Positions 33,205 through 41,203 of a stretch of 60,152 nucleotides of DNA are shown here, piece after piece. Origin of the DNA: an uncultured Pseudomonadota bacterium (lineage in GTDB: Bacteria > Pseudomonadota > Gammaproteobacteria > Xanthomonadales > Ahniellaceae); assembly GCA_937996755.1 (NCBI GenBank), contig CALKUS010000302.1, positions 1 to 60,152 of the forward strand, written 5' to 3'. A program made the translations under genes and the position numbers. Numbering within the stretch: position 1 is the stretch's first letter; each line of letters begins with the position of its first letter. A model generated the notes under the pieces. That model had not been told where the DNA came from. It searched no databases and was given only the letters and a program-made list of their open reading frames with translations.

Positions 33205-33330
33205 TCTCGGAGGAAGTGGGAGCGGCCCATGGCCGCGATCCCGAACGCCTCCGGATCCGCCACGCGCGGCATCGCATCATCGCAACGCCTTGGGAGTCGC
33301 GGTCATGGACCGCTCCCACTTCCTTCGAGA
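33205..33330. repeat. REP-like inverted pair (GTGGGAGCGG family)
   Basis: Two 34-base arms, 33205-33238 and 33297-33330, are reverse complements except at three positions. The core AAGTGGGAGCGG...CCGCGA is the common gammaproteobacterial REP of the GTGGGAGCGGC type. Each arm has its own GCGG...CCGC hairpin. The pair separates the convergent receptor and pectate lyase genes, and there is no ORF of interest between the arms. Confidence 0.8.
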
Positions 33331-33340
33331 CGCGCTTCGC

Positions 33341-34657
33341 CTAGCGCGGCGGCTCTGCCTGTTGGAACGGGTGCACGGGTTCCATCGTGTCCAGCTGCCA
33401 CTCCGACTGATCAAAGGGTTTCTGGGTAGGGGCGTATCGCGGATACCCCCCCACCTGCTCTTCCGAATCGATGATCTCACCGCGCCCCTCGATCACGTTC
33501 GCCACGATGCGACGATCGACCAGGTCGCGGTTCCACGGCGTCGCGCCGGCGTTCTTCACCACCGCGTCCTGCACGTCGACGCTCGGCAGCGCGACGACGC
33601 CTTCCGGCAGCGGCGGCGCCTTCGCCACCGTGACGACGCGCGCGCGGCCGGTCGTGTAGCGGCCCACCTGCGGCAGCGCGTTGCCGATCGCGTCGACGGC
33701 CACGTTGTCGGCCATGTACAGCTCGACGTCGCCGGAGCCGCCGAGCATGAACAGCGCGATCGGCGAGCGCGTGGACGGGCCGGCGCGCATCACGTTGCCG
33801 ACGAGCGCCAGCCTGCCCGTTTCGTAAGGCCACTCGATCCACTCCTCCGCGATGAGGTTGTAGTGGATCGCGCGCGCGCCGGGGTCGTAGATGAGGTTGT
33901 TCACCATCGTCGCGCGCACGCCGCCCTTGAACAGCGCGCTGCGCTCGTAGTCGTGCGCGTAGAGGTTGCCGACCAGCAGGATGTCGTTGACGTTGTCGTG
34001 GATCAGCGAGCCCTTCGAGTGCTCGCCCTTCGAGTGCCCCGCGTTGCGCAGGCCCTCCGCGATGAGGTTGTCGGAAAACGTGATCGCATGCGAGACGTTG
34101 CGGCGCCACTCGTCCGGGTTCGCGCCCTGGAAACGCGCGCCCGACGCGGAGAGGTTCTCGTCGGTCGCCCAGGTGAACGAACAGTGGTCGACGATCACGT
34201 TCCATGCGCCGGCCTGCGTGGTGAGCGCGTCGACTTCCCAGCCGGCCATGCGGGCGATGCCCGCGCCGCCGGGGCGCACGCGGATGTGGCGGATCACCAC
34301 GTCGTGCGTCGCGACCACGAGGCCGCCGCGCACGAGCGTGATGCCGGGCGGCGGCGCGGTCTGTCCGGCAACGGTGAGGAAAGGCTCGGTCACCGCGACC
34401 TTCGCACGGTCGAGGTCGATGACGCCCCCGACTTCGAACACGACGGTGCGCGGGCCCTTCGCCTCGAGCGCCGCGCGCAACGAGCCGGGCCCGTTCGCGG
34501 CGAGCGTGGTGACGCGCAGCAGCTGGCCGCCGCGCCCGCCCGGTGTGTGCGCGGCCCAGCCGCGTGCACCGGGAAACGCGAGCGGCTCGCCGGCCGCGGA
34601 GGCGGCGACGGGCAGCAGGAAACACAGGGTCGACAACAGCATCGCGATCGGGCGCAT
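33341..34657 (-). CDS. secreted pectate lyase (parallel beta-helix, PL1-like)
   Basis: The 438-residue protein has a signal peptide (IAMLLSTLCFLLPVAASAAG). It opens with the pectate-lyase hallmark LAFPGARGWAAHTPGGRGG, then GPRTVVFEVGGVIDLD and LTVAGQTAPPPGITL. The central DHCSFTWATDENLS and HSKGEHSKG segments are conserved in this branch. IRHIRVRPG carries a likely catalytic arginine and aspartates nearby could hold calcium. It would cleave polygalacturonate by beta-elimination to 4,5-unsaturated oligomers outside the cell. It is divergent from the hydratase-TRAP operon and shares the operator at 34693-34706; a minus-strand TACAAT (34685-34690) could be its -10. Confidence 0.88.
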   Translation of the reverse strand: MRPIAMLLSTLCFLLPVAASAAGEPLAFPGARGWAAHTPGGRGGQLLRVTTLAANGPGSLRAALEAKGPRTVVFEVGGVIDLDRAKVAVTEPFLTVAGQTAPPPGITLVRGGLVVATHDVVIRHIRVRPGGAGIARMAGWEVDALTTQAGAWNVIVDHCSFTWATDENLSASGARFQGANPDEWRRNVSHAITFSDNLIAEGLRNAGHSKGEHSKGSLIHDNVNDILLVGNLYAHDYERSALFKGGVRATMVNNLIYDPGARAIHYNLIAEEWIEWPYETGRLALVGNVMRAGPSTRSPIALFMLGGSGDVELYMADNVAVDAIGNALPQVGRYTTGRARVVTVAKAPPLPEGVVALPSVDVQDAVVKNAGATPWNRDLVDRRIVANVIEGRGEIIDSEEQVGGYPRYAPTQKPFDQSEWQLDTMEPVHPFQQAEPPR

Positions 34658-34685
34658 GGCGGGAGCTTCCGGGGACTGGGCCGCA

Positions 34686-34714
34686 TTGTAAATGACACCG
34701 GTTTCCTCTATACA
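34686..34714 (+). promoter_or_regulatory. putative promoter of the hydratase-TRAP-lacI operon
   Basis: TTGTAA (34686-34691) and TATACA (34709-34714) stand 17 bases apart. The operator occupies the spacer. The expected start site is within a base or two of the ATG at 34722, which would give a nearly leaderless transcript even though AGGGGA is present before the ATG. The true start may therefore differ. Confidence 0.45.
34693..34706. promoter_or_regulatory. LacI-type operator 3 (degenerate)
   Basis: TGACACCGGTTTCC keeps the left half and central CCGG of the operators at 30116 and 30150 but has a weak right half. It lies between the divergent pectate lyase and hydratase genes and could control both. 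Confidence 0.5.
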
Positions 34715-34721
34715 GGGGAAC

Positions 34722-35549
34722 ATGCAGGAACGTGCCGGCAACGAGCCTTCCCCCGCGCTCGGCGCGATCGCGTCGGCGTTCGTGGCCGCGCGCCGCGAAG
34801 GCCACGCGCTCGGCGCGTTCCCGGGTGCGGTTCCGGCGACGATGGCGGAAGGCTACGCCGTGCAGGAGCTCGCGATCGCGCGCTTTCCCGATGCGGTGGT
34901 CGGCTGGAAAGTGGGCGCGATCGCGCGGGCGCAACGCGAGCGCGACGGAGACGCGCGCCTGGTCGGCCCGATCTTCCGTCGCGCGCTGCGCCAGGCGATC
35001 GGCGACGAGCCCGTGCGTTTCCCCGTGTTCGACGGCGGCTTCGCGGCCGTGGAAGCGGAGTTCGTGTTCCGGCTCGCCGGCGACGCCGTGCCGGACAAGC
35101 ACCGCTACGATGCCGACGAAGCGGCGGCGCTGGTGGCGAGCATGCACGTGGGCATCGAGACGGCGGGCAGCCCGCTCGCGACGATCAATGCACTGGGGCC
35201 CACGGTCGTCGTCGCCGACTTCGGCAACAACGCGGGCCTGATCCTCGGGCCGGCGATCGCGAGCTGGCGCGCCCGGACGCCCGAGTCGCTCACCTGCGAG
35301 ACGTTCGTCGCGGGCGCGTCGGTCGGACGCGGTTCCGCCGCGTCGATCGAGAACGGACCGCTCGCGGCGCTCGCGTTCGCGCTCGGACATCTCGCCGCGC
35401 GCGGCCGGCCGCTGAAAGCCGGCGACTGCGTCACGACGGGCGCGGTGACGGGCATCCACGACATCGTCGCGGGACAGTCGGCGCACGTCGTGTTCGACGG
35501 CATCGCCACGCTGCGCTGCGTCGCGGTCGCGCACGGGATGGCCGCATGA
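34722..35549 (+). CDS. MhpD-type 2-keto-4-pentenoate hydratase family protein
   Basis: The 275-residue protein belongs to the fumarylacetoacetase-C/MhpD fold group. The metal-binding pair E111-x-E113 (AVEAEFVFRL) matches the ExE of MhpD hydratases, and GWKVGAIARAQ corresponds to the conserved GYKIG region. These enzymes hydrate or decarboxylate small 2-keto acids. In this operon it may act on a 2-keto intermediate of uronate breakdown, but no such step is established. It is the first gene of the TRAP operon and its stop overlaps dctP by four bases (ATGA). An in-frame ATG at 34692 lies inside the operator and is less likely. Confidence 0.82.
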   Translation: MQERAGNEPSPALGAIASAFVAARREGHALGAFPGAVPATMAEGYAVQELAIARFPDAVVGWKVGAIARAQRERDGDARLVGPIFRRALRQAIGDEPVRFPVFDGGFAAVEAEFVFRLAGDAVPDKHRYDADEAAALVASMHVGIETAGSPLATINALGPTVVVADFGNNAGLILGPAIASWRARTPESLTCETFVAGASVGRGSAASIENGPLAALAFALGHLAARGRPLKAGDCVTTGAVTGIHDIVAGQSAHVVFDGIATLRCVAVAHGMAA

Positions 35550-36541
35550 GCACGCACTGGTCGCGTCGCGCGTTCCTCGGCGCGCTCGCGTCGGGCGCCT
35601 GTGCGAGCGCCATCGGCGCCGGCGATGCGAAGACGACATGGCTCACCGCCACCGACGTGCACGTGCCCGGCTATCCGACGATCGAGGCGCTGCGCTGGAT
35701 CGGCGAGCAGTTGCTCGAGCGCACGAGCGGGCGACTGGGCATCCGCCTGTACCACTCCGGCCAGCTCGGCCGCGAGAGCGACGCGATCGACCTTGCGCGC
35801 TTCGGCGCGCTCGACATCGCGCGCGTCCACATGGGCTCGCTCAACAACCCGTTTCCCGCGACCCGGATCCTGTCGGCGCCCTATGTGTTCCAGTCGACCG
35901 GGCACCTGCGCCGTTCGCTCGACGGCGCACCGGGACGCGCGATCCTCGCGCGCTTCGCCGACCGCGGCCTCGTCGGCCTGGAGTTCTACGATTCGGGCGC
36001 GCGGAACTTCTACAACACGCGGCATCCGATACGCGAGCCGGGCGACCTCGCCGGGCTGAAGATCCGCGTGCCGCCTTCCGACCTGTTCATGGCGCTCGTG
36101 CGCGCGCTGGGCGCGAACCCGACGCCGTTGCCGTACGGCGAAGTGTTCTCGGCGCTGCAGACGCGGCTGATCGACGGCGCCGAGAACAACTGGAAGACCT
36201 TCTATACGACGCGGCAGTTCGAGGAAGCGCGGCACTTCGCGCTCACCGGGCATTCGTACGCGCCCGAGGCGCTGCTGTTCTCGGCGCGGCGCGACGCGTC
36301 GCTCGCGCAGCCCGACCGCGACCTGATCCGCGAGCTCGCGACGGCATCCGTGCCGCGCATGCGCGAGCTCTGGGACCGCACCGAGGACGAAACCCGCAGG
36401 CTCGTGGTCGAGTCGGGCGTCGCGGTGACGGAAGTCGATCGCGAAGCCTTCGCGCGCGCAGCCGCGCCGGTGGTCGAGCGCCTCATCGCCGGCGACGCCG
36501 GCCAGCGCGCGCTGCACGAAGCGATTCGCGGGCTGGCATGA
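35546..36541 (+). CDS. TRAP transporter substrate-binding protein (DctP family)
   Basis: The 331-residue periplasmic binding protein starts with a Tat-like signal (SRRAFLGALASGACASAIGA). The DctP family pattern is visible: LGIRLYHSGQLGRESDAIDLARFGALDIARVHMG, then LKIRVPPSDLFMALVRALGANPTPLPYGEVFSALQTRLIDGAENN, with the conserved arginine (R in KIRVP) that binds the substrate carboxylate. The ligand is expected to be a uronate or unsaturated oligogalacturonide because of the surrounding genes. Start overlaps the hydratase stop (ATGA) and stop overlaps dctQ (ATGA), so these genes are translated as one set. Confidence 0.92.
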   Translation: MSTHWSRRAFLGALASGACASAIGAGDAKTTWLTATDVHVPGYPTIEALRWIGEQLLERTSGRLGIRLYHSGQLGRESDAIDLARFGALDIARVHMGSLNNPFPATRILSAPYVFQSTGHLRRSLDGAPGRAILARFADRGLVGLEFYDSGARNFYNTRHPIREPGDLAGLKIRVPPSDLFMALVRALGANPTPLPYGEVFSALQTRLIDGAENNWKTFYTTRQFEEARHFALTGHSYAPEALLFSARRDASLAQPDRDLIRELATASVPRMRELWDRTEDETRRLVVESGVAVTEVDREAFARAAAPVVERLIAGDAGQRALHEAIRGLA

Positions 36542-37014
36542 CGTCTCCCATCGACAGCTCGCTCCTGGCGCGCGTGCAACGCATCGCGCTCGCCCTTGCC
36601 GGGGCAGCGCTGGTCGGCGTCGCGGCGATCCAGGCGTGGCAGGTGTTCGCACGCTACGTGATGAACGACTCGCCCGGCTGGACCGAGCCGCTTGCGTTGT
36701 TGCTGCTCGTGACGGCCATGAGCTTCGCGGCCGCGTCGGCCGTGCGCAGCCGCTCGCACTTCGCGTTCAACGTGCTCGTGGAGTCGGTCGCGCCACGCAT
36801 CGCGCGCGTGCTGCGCGCGCTCGCCGACGTGGTCGTCGCGATCGTGGGCGGCACGCTCGCCGTGGGCGGCGCGCACCTGCTCGTCGACGGCTGGGACGTG
36901 CCGATGGCGGGCGCACCGCTGCCGCAGGGCCTGCCGTTCCTGCCGCTGTCGATCGGCGGCGCGCTCATGGCGTTGTTCGCGCTCGAACGCCTGTTCACGA
37001 AGGGCAAGCCATGA
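36538..37014 (+). CDS. TRAP transporter small permease (DctQ family)
   Basis: The 158-residue membrane protein has four predicted helices (LALAGAALVGVAAIQAWQVFARYV; LALLLLVTAMSFAAAS; VVVAIVGGTLAVGGAHLLV; SIGGALMALFALERL). The FARYVMNDSPGWTEPLALLLLV motif and RSRSHFAFNVL are diagnostic of DctQ. It would pair with the large permease. Four-base ATGA overlaps link it to dctP and dctM. Confidence 0.93.
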   Translation: MTSPIDSSLLARVQRIALALAGAALVGVAAIQAWQVFARYVMNDSPGWTEPLALLLLVTAMSFAAASAVRSRSHFAFNVLVESVAPRIARVLRALADVVVAIVGGTLAVGGAHLLVDGWDVPMAGAPLPQGLPFLPLSIGGALMALFALERLFTKGKP

Positions 37015-38291
37015 CGCTGCTGATCCTGTTCGGCGGTTTCCTGGTGCTGCTCGTGCTCGGCGTACCGGTGGCGTTCGCGCTCGCGTGCGCGTCGCTCGCT
37101 GCCGTGGTCCACCTCGGCATGCCGCCGCTCGTGGTCGTGCAACAGACGCTCACCGGCGTGGCGACGCCGTCGCTCATCGCGATCCCGCTGTTCGTGTTCG
37201 CGGGTGAGCTGATGATGCGCGGCGGCATTTCCGAGCGCCTGATCGGGCTCGCGTCGGCGCTCGTCGGCCGCATCCGCGGCGGCCTCGGCCAGGTGACCGT
37301 GGTGTCGTCGCTGTTCTTCGGCGGCGTGTCGGGTTCCGCGATCGCGGACGTGTCCGCGATCGGCGGCACCATGATCCCGCAGATGGTGAAGCGCGGCTTC
37401 GATCGCGACTACGCCGTGAACGTCACGATGACGGCCGCGCTCGTCGCGCTGCTCGTGCCGCCGTCGCACAACCTCATCCTCTACTCCGCTTCGGCCGGCG
37501 GCAGCATCTCGATCGCCGACCTGTTCGCGGCGGGCATCGTGCCCGCGCTGCTGCTCACCGCGGCGCTCATGGCGACCGCGTACGTGATCGCGCGCCGCCG
37601 CAACTACGCCGTCGAGTCGTTCCCCGGGTTCGCGGCCGTCGGCAAGCGGTTCGTCGCGGCGCTGCCGGGGCTCGGCCTCGTCGCGCTGATCTTCATCGGC
37701 ATCCGCGCGGGCGTGTTCACCGCGGTCGAGAGCGCGTCGGTGGCCGTGTTGTACGCGCTGCTCGTCACGACGCTGGTCTATCGCCAACTGAAGTGGGCCG
37801 ACTTCAAGACCACCTGCCTGCACGCGGCGCGCACCACGGGCACGATCCTGTTCGTGATCGCGGCCGCTGCGTCCTTCGGCTGGCTGATGGCCTACCTGCA
37901 GGTGCCGTCGGCGGCGGCGGAGTTCCTCACGTCGCTCTCCTCGGACAAGAACGTCCTGCTGCTGCTGATGGTGCTCGTGCTGCTCGTGCTCGGCACGTTC
38001 ATGGACCTCGCGCCGCTGATCATCATCTGCACGCCGATCTTCCTGCCCGTCGCGAAGGCGATCGGCGTCGATCCCGTGCACTTCGGCGTGATCCTGATCC
38101 TCAAGGGCGGCCTGTCGCTCATCAGCCCGCCACTCGGCTCGGTGCTGTTCGTGGGCACGGCGATCGGCGAGCTGCCGGTTTCGAAGGCGCTGCGCACGAT
38201 CTGGCCGTTCTGGCTGGTGGCGCTCGGCGTGCTGCTGCTGGTGACGTTCGTGCCCGCGCTCTCGCTGTGGCTGCCCGCGCAGCTCAGGTGA
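37011..38291 (+). CDS. TRAP transporter large permease (DctM family)
   Basis: The 426-residue inner-membrane protein has about 12 helices. Conserved DctM features are LIAIPLFVFAGELMMRGGIS, GGLGQVTVVSSLFFGGVSGSAIADVSAIGGTMIPQM, LVPPSHNLILYS, FMDLAPLIIICTPIFLPVAKAIGVDPVHFGVI and LISPPLGSVLFVGTAI. It carries out sodium-driven uptake with DctQ, with substrate supplied by DctP. The ATG overlaps the dctQ stop. The LacI gene follows 18 bases after its stop and is probably in the same transcript. Confidence 0.95.
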   Translation: MTLLILFGGFLVLLVLGVPVAFALACASLAAVVHLGMPPLVVVQQTLTGVATPSLIAIPLFVFAGELMMRGGISERLIGLASALVGRIRGGLGQVTVVSSLFFGGVSGSAIADVSAIGGTMIPQMVKRGFDRDYAVNVTMTAALVALLVPPSHNLILYSASAGGSISIADLFAAGIVPALLLTAALMATAYVIARRRNYAVESFPGFAAVGKRFVAALPGLGLVALIFIGIRAGVFTAVESASVAVLYALLVTTLVYRQLKWADFKTTCLHAARTTGTILFVIAAAASFGWLMAYLQVPSAAAEFLTSLSSDKNVLLLLMVLVLLVLGTFMDLAPLIIICTPIFLPVAKAIGVDPVHFGVILILKGGLSLISPPLGSVLFVGTAIGELPVSKALRTIWPFWLVALGVLLLVTFVPALSLWLPAQLR

Positions 38292-38309
38292 CCGGGCATA
38301 CTTGGCCGC

Positions 38310-39365
38310 ATGAGCCCCCGCAAGCCCGAAGCGAAGTCGCCCACCGCGAAGCCGCGCGTCGGCTCCGCCACGATCAACGACATTGCACGCCTCGCCGGCG
38401 TGTCGAAGAAGACCGTGTCCCGCGTGCTGAACCGTTCGCCGCTGGTGCGGCCGGAGACGCGCGAGAAGGTCTCGGCGCTGATGCGCGAATACGACTACGT
38501 GCCGGATCCGCAGGCGCGCGCGCTCGCGTTCCGCCGGTCGTTCCTGATCGGCATGGTCTACGACAACCCGAACGCGCAGTACATCGTCAACATGCAGAAC
38601 GGCGCGCTCGAGGCGTTGCGCGGCTCGGGATACGAGCTCGTCGTGCACCCCTGCGACAGCCGCAATTCCGATTACGTGGCCGGCGTGCGCGAATTCGTGA
38701 AGCAGCAGCGCCTGCACGGCGTGATCCTGGTGCCGCGCGTGTCCGAGGACCAGGCGCTCGTCGACATGCTGGAGGAGGTCGGCTGCCGCTACGCGCGCAT
38801 CGCGGCCATCTCGCTCGATTCGCCCGGCCGCATGATCGCGACGAACGACCGCCACGGCGCGACCGAGGCGGCGAACTACCTCGAGTCGCTGGGCCACCGC
38901 ACGATCGGCCTGGTCACCGGGCCCATGCGCTATCTCTCGGCGCGCGAGCGCTCGGCCGGGTTCATCGACGCGCTCGCACGACGCGACATCAAGGTGCCGC
39001 CGTCGCGCATCGTCGAGGGCGGCTACACGTTCGAATCCGGCGTCGCTGCGGCCGAAAGGCTGCTCGCGGGCAAGCCGCGGCCCACGGCCATCTTCGCGCT
39101 GAACGACGAGATGGCGGCCGGCGTGTTCAAGACCGCGATCCGCATGGGCATCGCCGTGCCCGAGCAGCTGTCGATCGTCGGCTTCGACGATTCGCCGCTC
39201 GCCTCGCGGCTGTGGCCGTCGCTCACCAGCGTCCGCCTGCCGATCCGCGAGATGGGCATGAACGCGGCCGCGCTGCTGCTCGACAGCGAGCAGCACGGGC
39301 GGTCTGCGCCGCTGATCACCCCGCACCTCGTCGTTCGCGAGTCCTGCGCGCCACCGCCTGCATGA
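38310..39365 (+). CDS. LacI-family transcriptional regulator of the pectin locus
   Basis: The 351-residue protein has the LacI HTH at residues ~20-41 (ATINDIARLAGVSKKTVSRVLN) and a hinge helix (PDPQARALAFRRS). The periplasmic-binding-like effector domain follows, with GVILVPRVSEDQAL and TAIFALNDEMAAGVFKTAIRMGIAVPEQLSIVGFDDSP. Its genes and the CG-centred operators (30116, 30150, 34693, 39363) suggest that it represses the pectin promoters until a uronate-derived inducer binds, presumably KDG as for other regulators of this pathway. This is inference. The last codons overlap operator 4. Confidence 0.9.
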   Translation: MSPRKPEAKSPTAKPRVGSATINDIARLAGVSKKTVSRVLNRSPLVRPETREKVSALMREYDYVPDPQARALAFRRSFLIGMVYDNPNAQYIVNMQNGALEALRGSGYELVVHPCDSRNSDYVAGVREFVKQQRLHGVILVPRVSEDQALVDMLEEVGCRYARIAAISLDSPGRMIATNDRHGATEAANYLESLGHRTIGLVTGPMRYLSARERSAGFIDALARRDIKVPPSRIVEGGYTFESGVAAAERLLAGKPRPTAIFALNDEMAAGVFKTAIRMGIAVPEQLSIVGFDDSPLASRLWPSLTSVRLPIREMGMNAAALLLDSEQHGRSAPLITPHLVVRESCAPPPA

Positions 39366-39391
39366 CACCGGTGGACAACGCGAGCTAGAAT
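39363..39391 (+). promoter_or_regulatory. promoter of kduI-kduD with LacI-type operator 4
   Basis: A -35 TGACAC (39363-39368) and a -10 TAGAAT (39386-39391) are separated by 17 bases. The operator TGACACCGGTGGAC (39363-39376) covers the whole -35 element. The start of transcription is expected near 39398. Confidence 0.65.
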
Positions 39392-39416
39392 CGGGGCCCG
39401 CAAAAGGAGCGCCGCC

Positions 39417-40259
39417 GTGTTCGCGAAGACCTACCACGCCTGCCACCCCGGCTCGATGGCCGGCGCGTCGAACGACGAACTGCGCGAGCGCTACCACATC
39501 GGCGGGTTGTTCCAGCCGGACGCCGTGCGCCTGAACTACCTGCACTACGAGCGCATGGTCGTGGGCGGTGCGTCGCCGGCGACCGCGCCGCTCGCGCTTC
39601 CCGCGCAGACGGAGCCTGCCTCCGCCGCCGGCAAGCCGTTCCTCGAGCGTCGCGAGCTCGGCGTGATCAACGTCGGCGGGCCGGGCTCGGTGACGGTCGA
39701 CGGCAAGCGGCACGCGCTCGCGCCGCGCGACGGGCTCTATGTCGCGATGGGCGCAAGCGAAGTCTCGTTCGCGTCCGACGCCGCCGCGGACCCCGCACGC
39801 TTCTACCTCGTGTCGACGCCCGCGCACGCCGCCTTCGAGACGAAGCACCTCGCGATCGCGAGCGCCGTGCCGCTGAAGCGCGGCGCGCTCGAGACCTCGA
39901 ACGCGCGCACGATCTACCAGTACATCGTGCCGGCCACGTGCCGCTCCGCGCAGCTGCTCCTGGGCATGACGCTGCTCGAGCCGGGCAGCGTGTGGAACAC
40001 GATGCCGCCGCACCTGCACGACCGCCGCTCCGAGGTGTACTTCTACTTCGGCCTCGGCGACCAGCGCGTGATGCATTTCATGGGCGAGCCGTCGGACACG
40101 CGCCACCTCGTGCTCGCGAACGAGGAAGCGGTCGTGTCGCCGCCGTGGTCGATCCACATGGGCGCGGGTACGCAGGCCTACGGCTTCGTCTGGGCCATGG
40201 GCGGCGAGAACCTCGACTACACCGACATGAACCAGCTCGACATCTGCCAGCTGAAATGA
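39417..40259 (+). CDS. kduI: 5-dehydro-4-deoxy-D-glucuronate isomerase
   Basis: The 280-residue protein interconverts 5-keto-4-deoxyuronate and 2,5-diketo-3-deoxygluconate. The zinc ligands typical of KduI are present: H199, H201 and E206 in MPPHLHDRRSEVYFYF, and H247 in WSIHMGAGT. The family start (AKTYHACHPGSMAGASNDELRERYHIGGLF) is complete. The start is GTG at 39417, seven bases after AAAAGGAG. kduD follows after 10 bases and is in the same operon. Confidence 0.95.
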   Translation: MFAKTYHACHPGSMAGASNDELRERYHIGGLFQPDAVRLNYLHYERMVVGGASPATAPLALPAQTEPASAAGKPFLERRELGVINVGGPGSVTVDGKRHALAPRDGLYVAMGASEVSFASDAAADPARFYLVSTPAHAAFETKHLAIASAVPLKRGALETSNARTIYQYIVPATCRSAQLLLGMTLLEPGSVWNTMPPHLHDRRSEVYFYFGLGDQRVMHFMGEPSDTRHLVLANEEAVVSPPWSIHMGAGTQAYGFVWAMGGENLDYTDMNQLDICQLK

Positions 40260-40269
40260 GCGCGATGCG

Positions 40270-41028
40270 ATGAGGAGCGTGTTCGACCTTTCCGGCCACA
40301 CGGCGCTCGTCACGGGCGCGAACACCGGCCTCGGCCAGGCGATCGCGATCGCGCTCGCTCGCGCCGGCGCCGACATCGTCGCGGTGTCGCGGCGCGACGC
40401 GAGCGAGACGCGCGACGCGATCGCGGCGGCAGGGCGGAAGTGCTGGCACGTCGCGGCAGAGCTCGACGGCGCGCGCGGCGTCACGGAGCTGGTCGCCGCC
40501 GCGCGGGCGCACGCGCCCACGCTCGACATCCTCGTCAACAACGCCGGCACGATCCGCCGCGCCGATGCGCTCGACGTCACCGAGTCGGACTGGGACGCCG
40601 TCGTCGACGTCAACCTGAAGTCGGCGTTCTTCCTGGCGCAGGCATTCGCACGCTCGCTCGTCGCGCGCGATGCGGGCGGCAAGATCGTCAACATCGCGTC
40701 CCTGCTGTCGTTCCAGGGCGGCATCCGCGTCGCTGCGTACACCGCGTCGAAGTCCGGCCTGCTCGGGCTCACGCGCCTGCTCGCGAACGAGTGGGCGAAG
40801 CTCGGCATCAACGTCAACGCGATCGCGCCCGGCTATTTCGCGACCAACAACACGACTGCCCTGCGCGAGGATGCCGACCGCAACCGCGCGATCCTCGAGC
40901 GCATCCCCGCGGGCCGCTGGGGCGAGCCGTCCGACCTCGGCGGCGCCGCGGTGTTCCTCGCGTCGCGGGCGTCCGACTATGTGCACGGCACGGTGCTGCC
41001 GGTCGACGGCGGCTGGCTGGCGCGATAG
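40270..41028 (+). CDS. kduD: 2-dehydro-3-deoxy-D-gluconate 5-dehydrogenase
   Basis: The 252-residue SDR reduces 2,5-diketo-3-deoxygluconate to KDG. It has the TGANTGLGQAIAIALA nucleotide-binding motif, NNAGTIRR, and the catalytic YTASKSGLLGLTRLLANEWAKLGINVNAIAPGYFATNNT segment that is characteristic of KduD. SDRs of this kind occur elsewhere, but the neighbouring kduI makes the assignment firm. The ATG at 40270 lacks a strong ribosome-binding site, so it may be translated by coupling to kduI. Confidence 0.92.
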   Translation: MRSVFDLSGHTALVTGANTGLGQAIAIALARAGADIVAVSRRDASETRDAIAAAGRKCWHVAAELDGARGVTELVAAARAHAPTLDILVNNAGTIRRADALDVTESDWDAVVDVNLKSAFFLAQAFARSLVARDAGGKIVNIASLLSFQGGIRVAAYTASKSGLLGLTRLLANEWAKLGINVNAIAPGYFATNNTTALREDADRNRAILERIPAGRWGEPSDLGGAAVFLASRASDYVHGTVLPVDGGWLAR

Positions 41029-41113
41029 GCCGGATCGGGCACGCGAATCGGCGCCGGCGGTACTACGGACGTTCTCCGCAAGCGGGCTCGGGCCTGCAAC
41101 GCCGGAGCTGGCG

Positions 41114-41142
41114 TTTTGCGCCTCGAATTTCGGTGCTATAAC
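41114..41142 (+). promoter_or_regulatory. putative promoter of IPTL-CTERM gene 1
   Basis: An extended -10 TGC-TATAAC (41134-41142) stands 17 bases after a weak -35 TTTTGC (41114-41119). The second IPTL gene has a similar GTGCTATA core at 44715-44722, so both may use related promoters. Confidence 0.45.
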
Positions 41143-41203
41143 GCAATCAGGGGACCATCCGCGGCGACAGACTGCGGCAACCAGAACGACTCGGGGAAAA
41201 CTC

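Noticed and set aside
28737..33344. 1535-codon plus-strand open frame over eda, kdgK and the receptor gene
   Set aside because: It is out of frame with the receptor and antisense to kdgK and eda, which have complete catalytic motifs. Shadow of high GC.
36654..40817. 1387-codon minus-strand open frame opposite the TRAP/lacI/kdu genes
   Set aside because: Antisense to five genes with clear family motifs; no domain and no plausible start signal.
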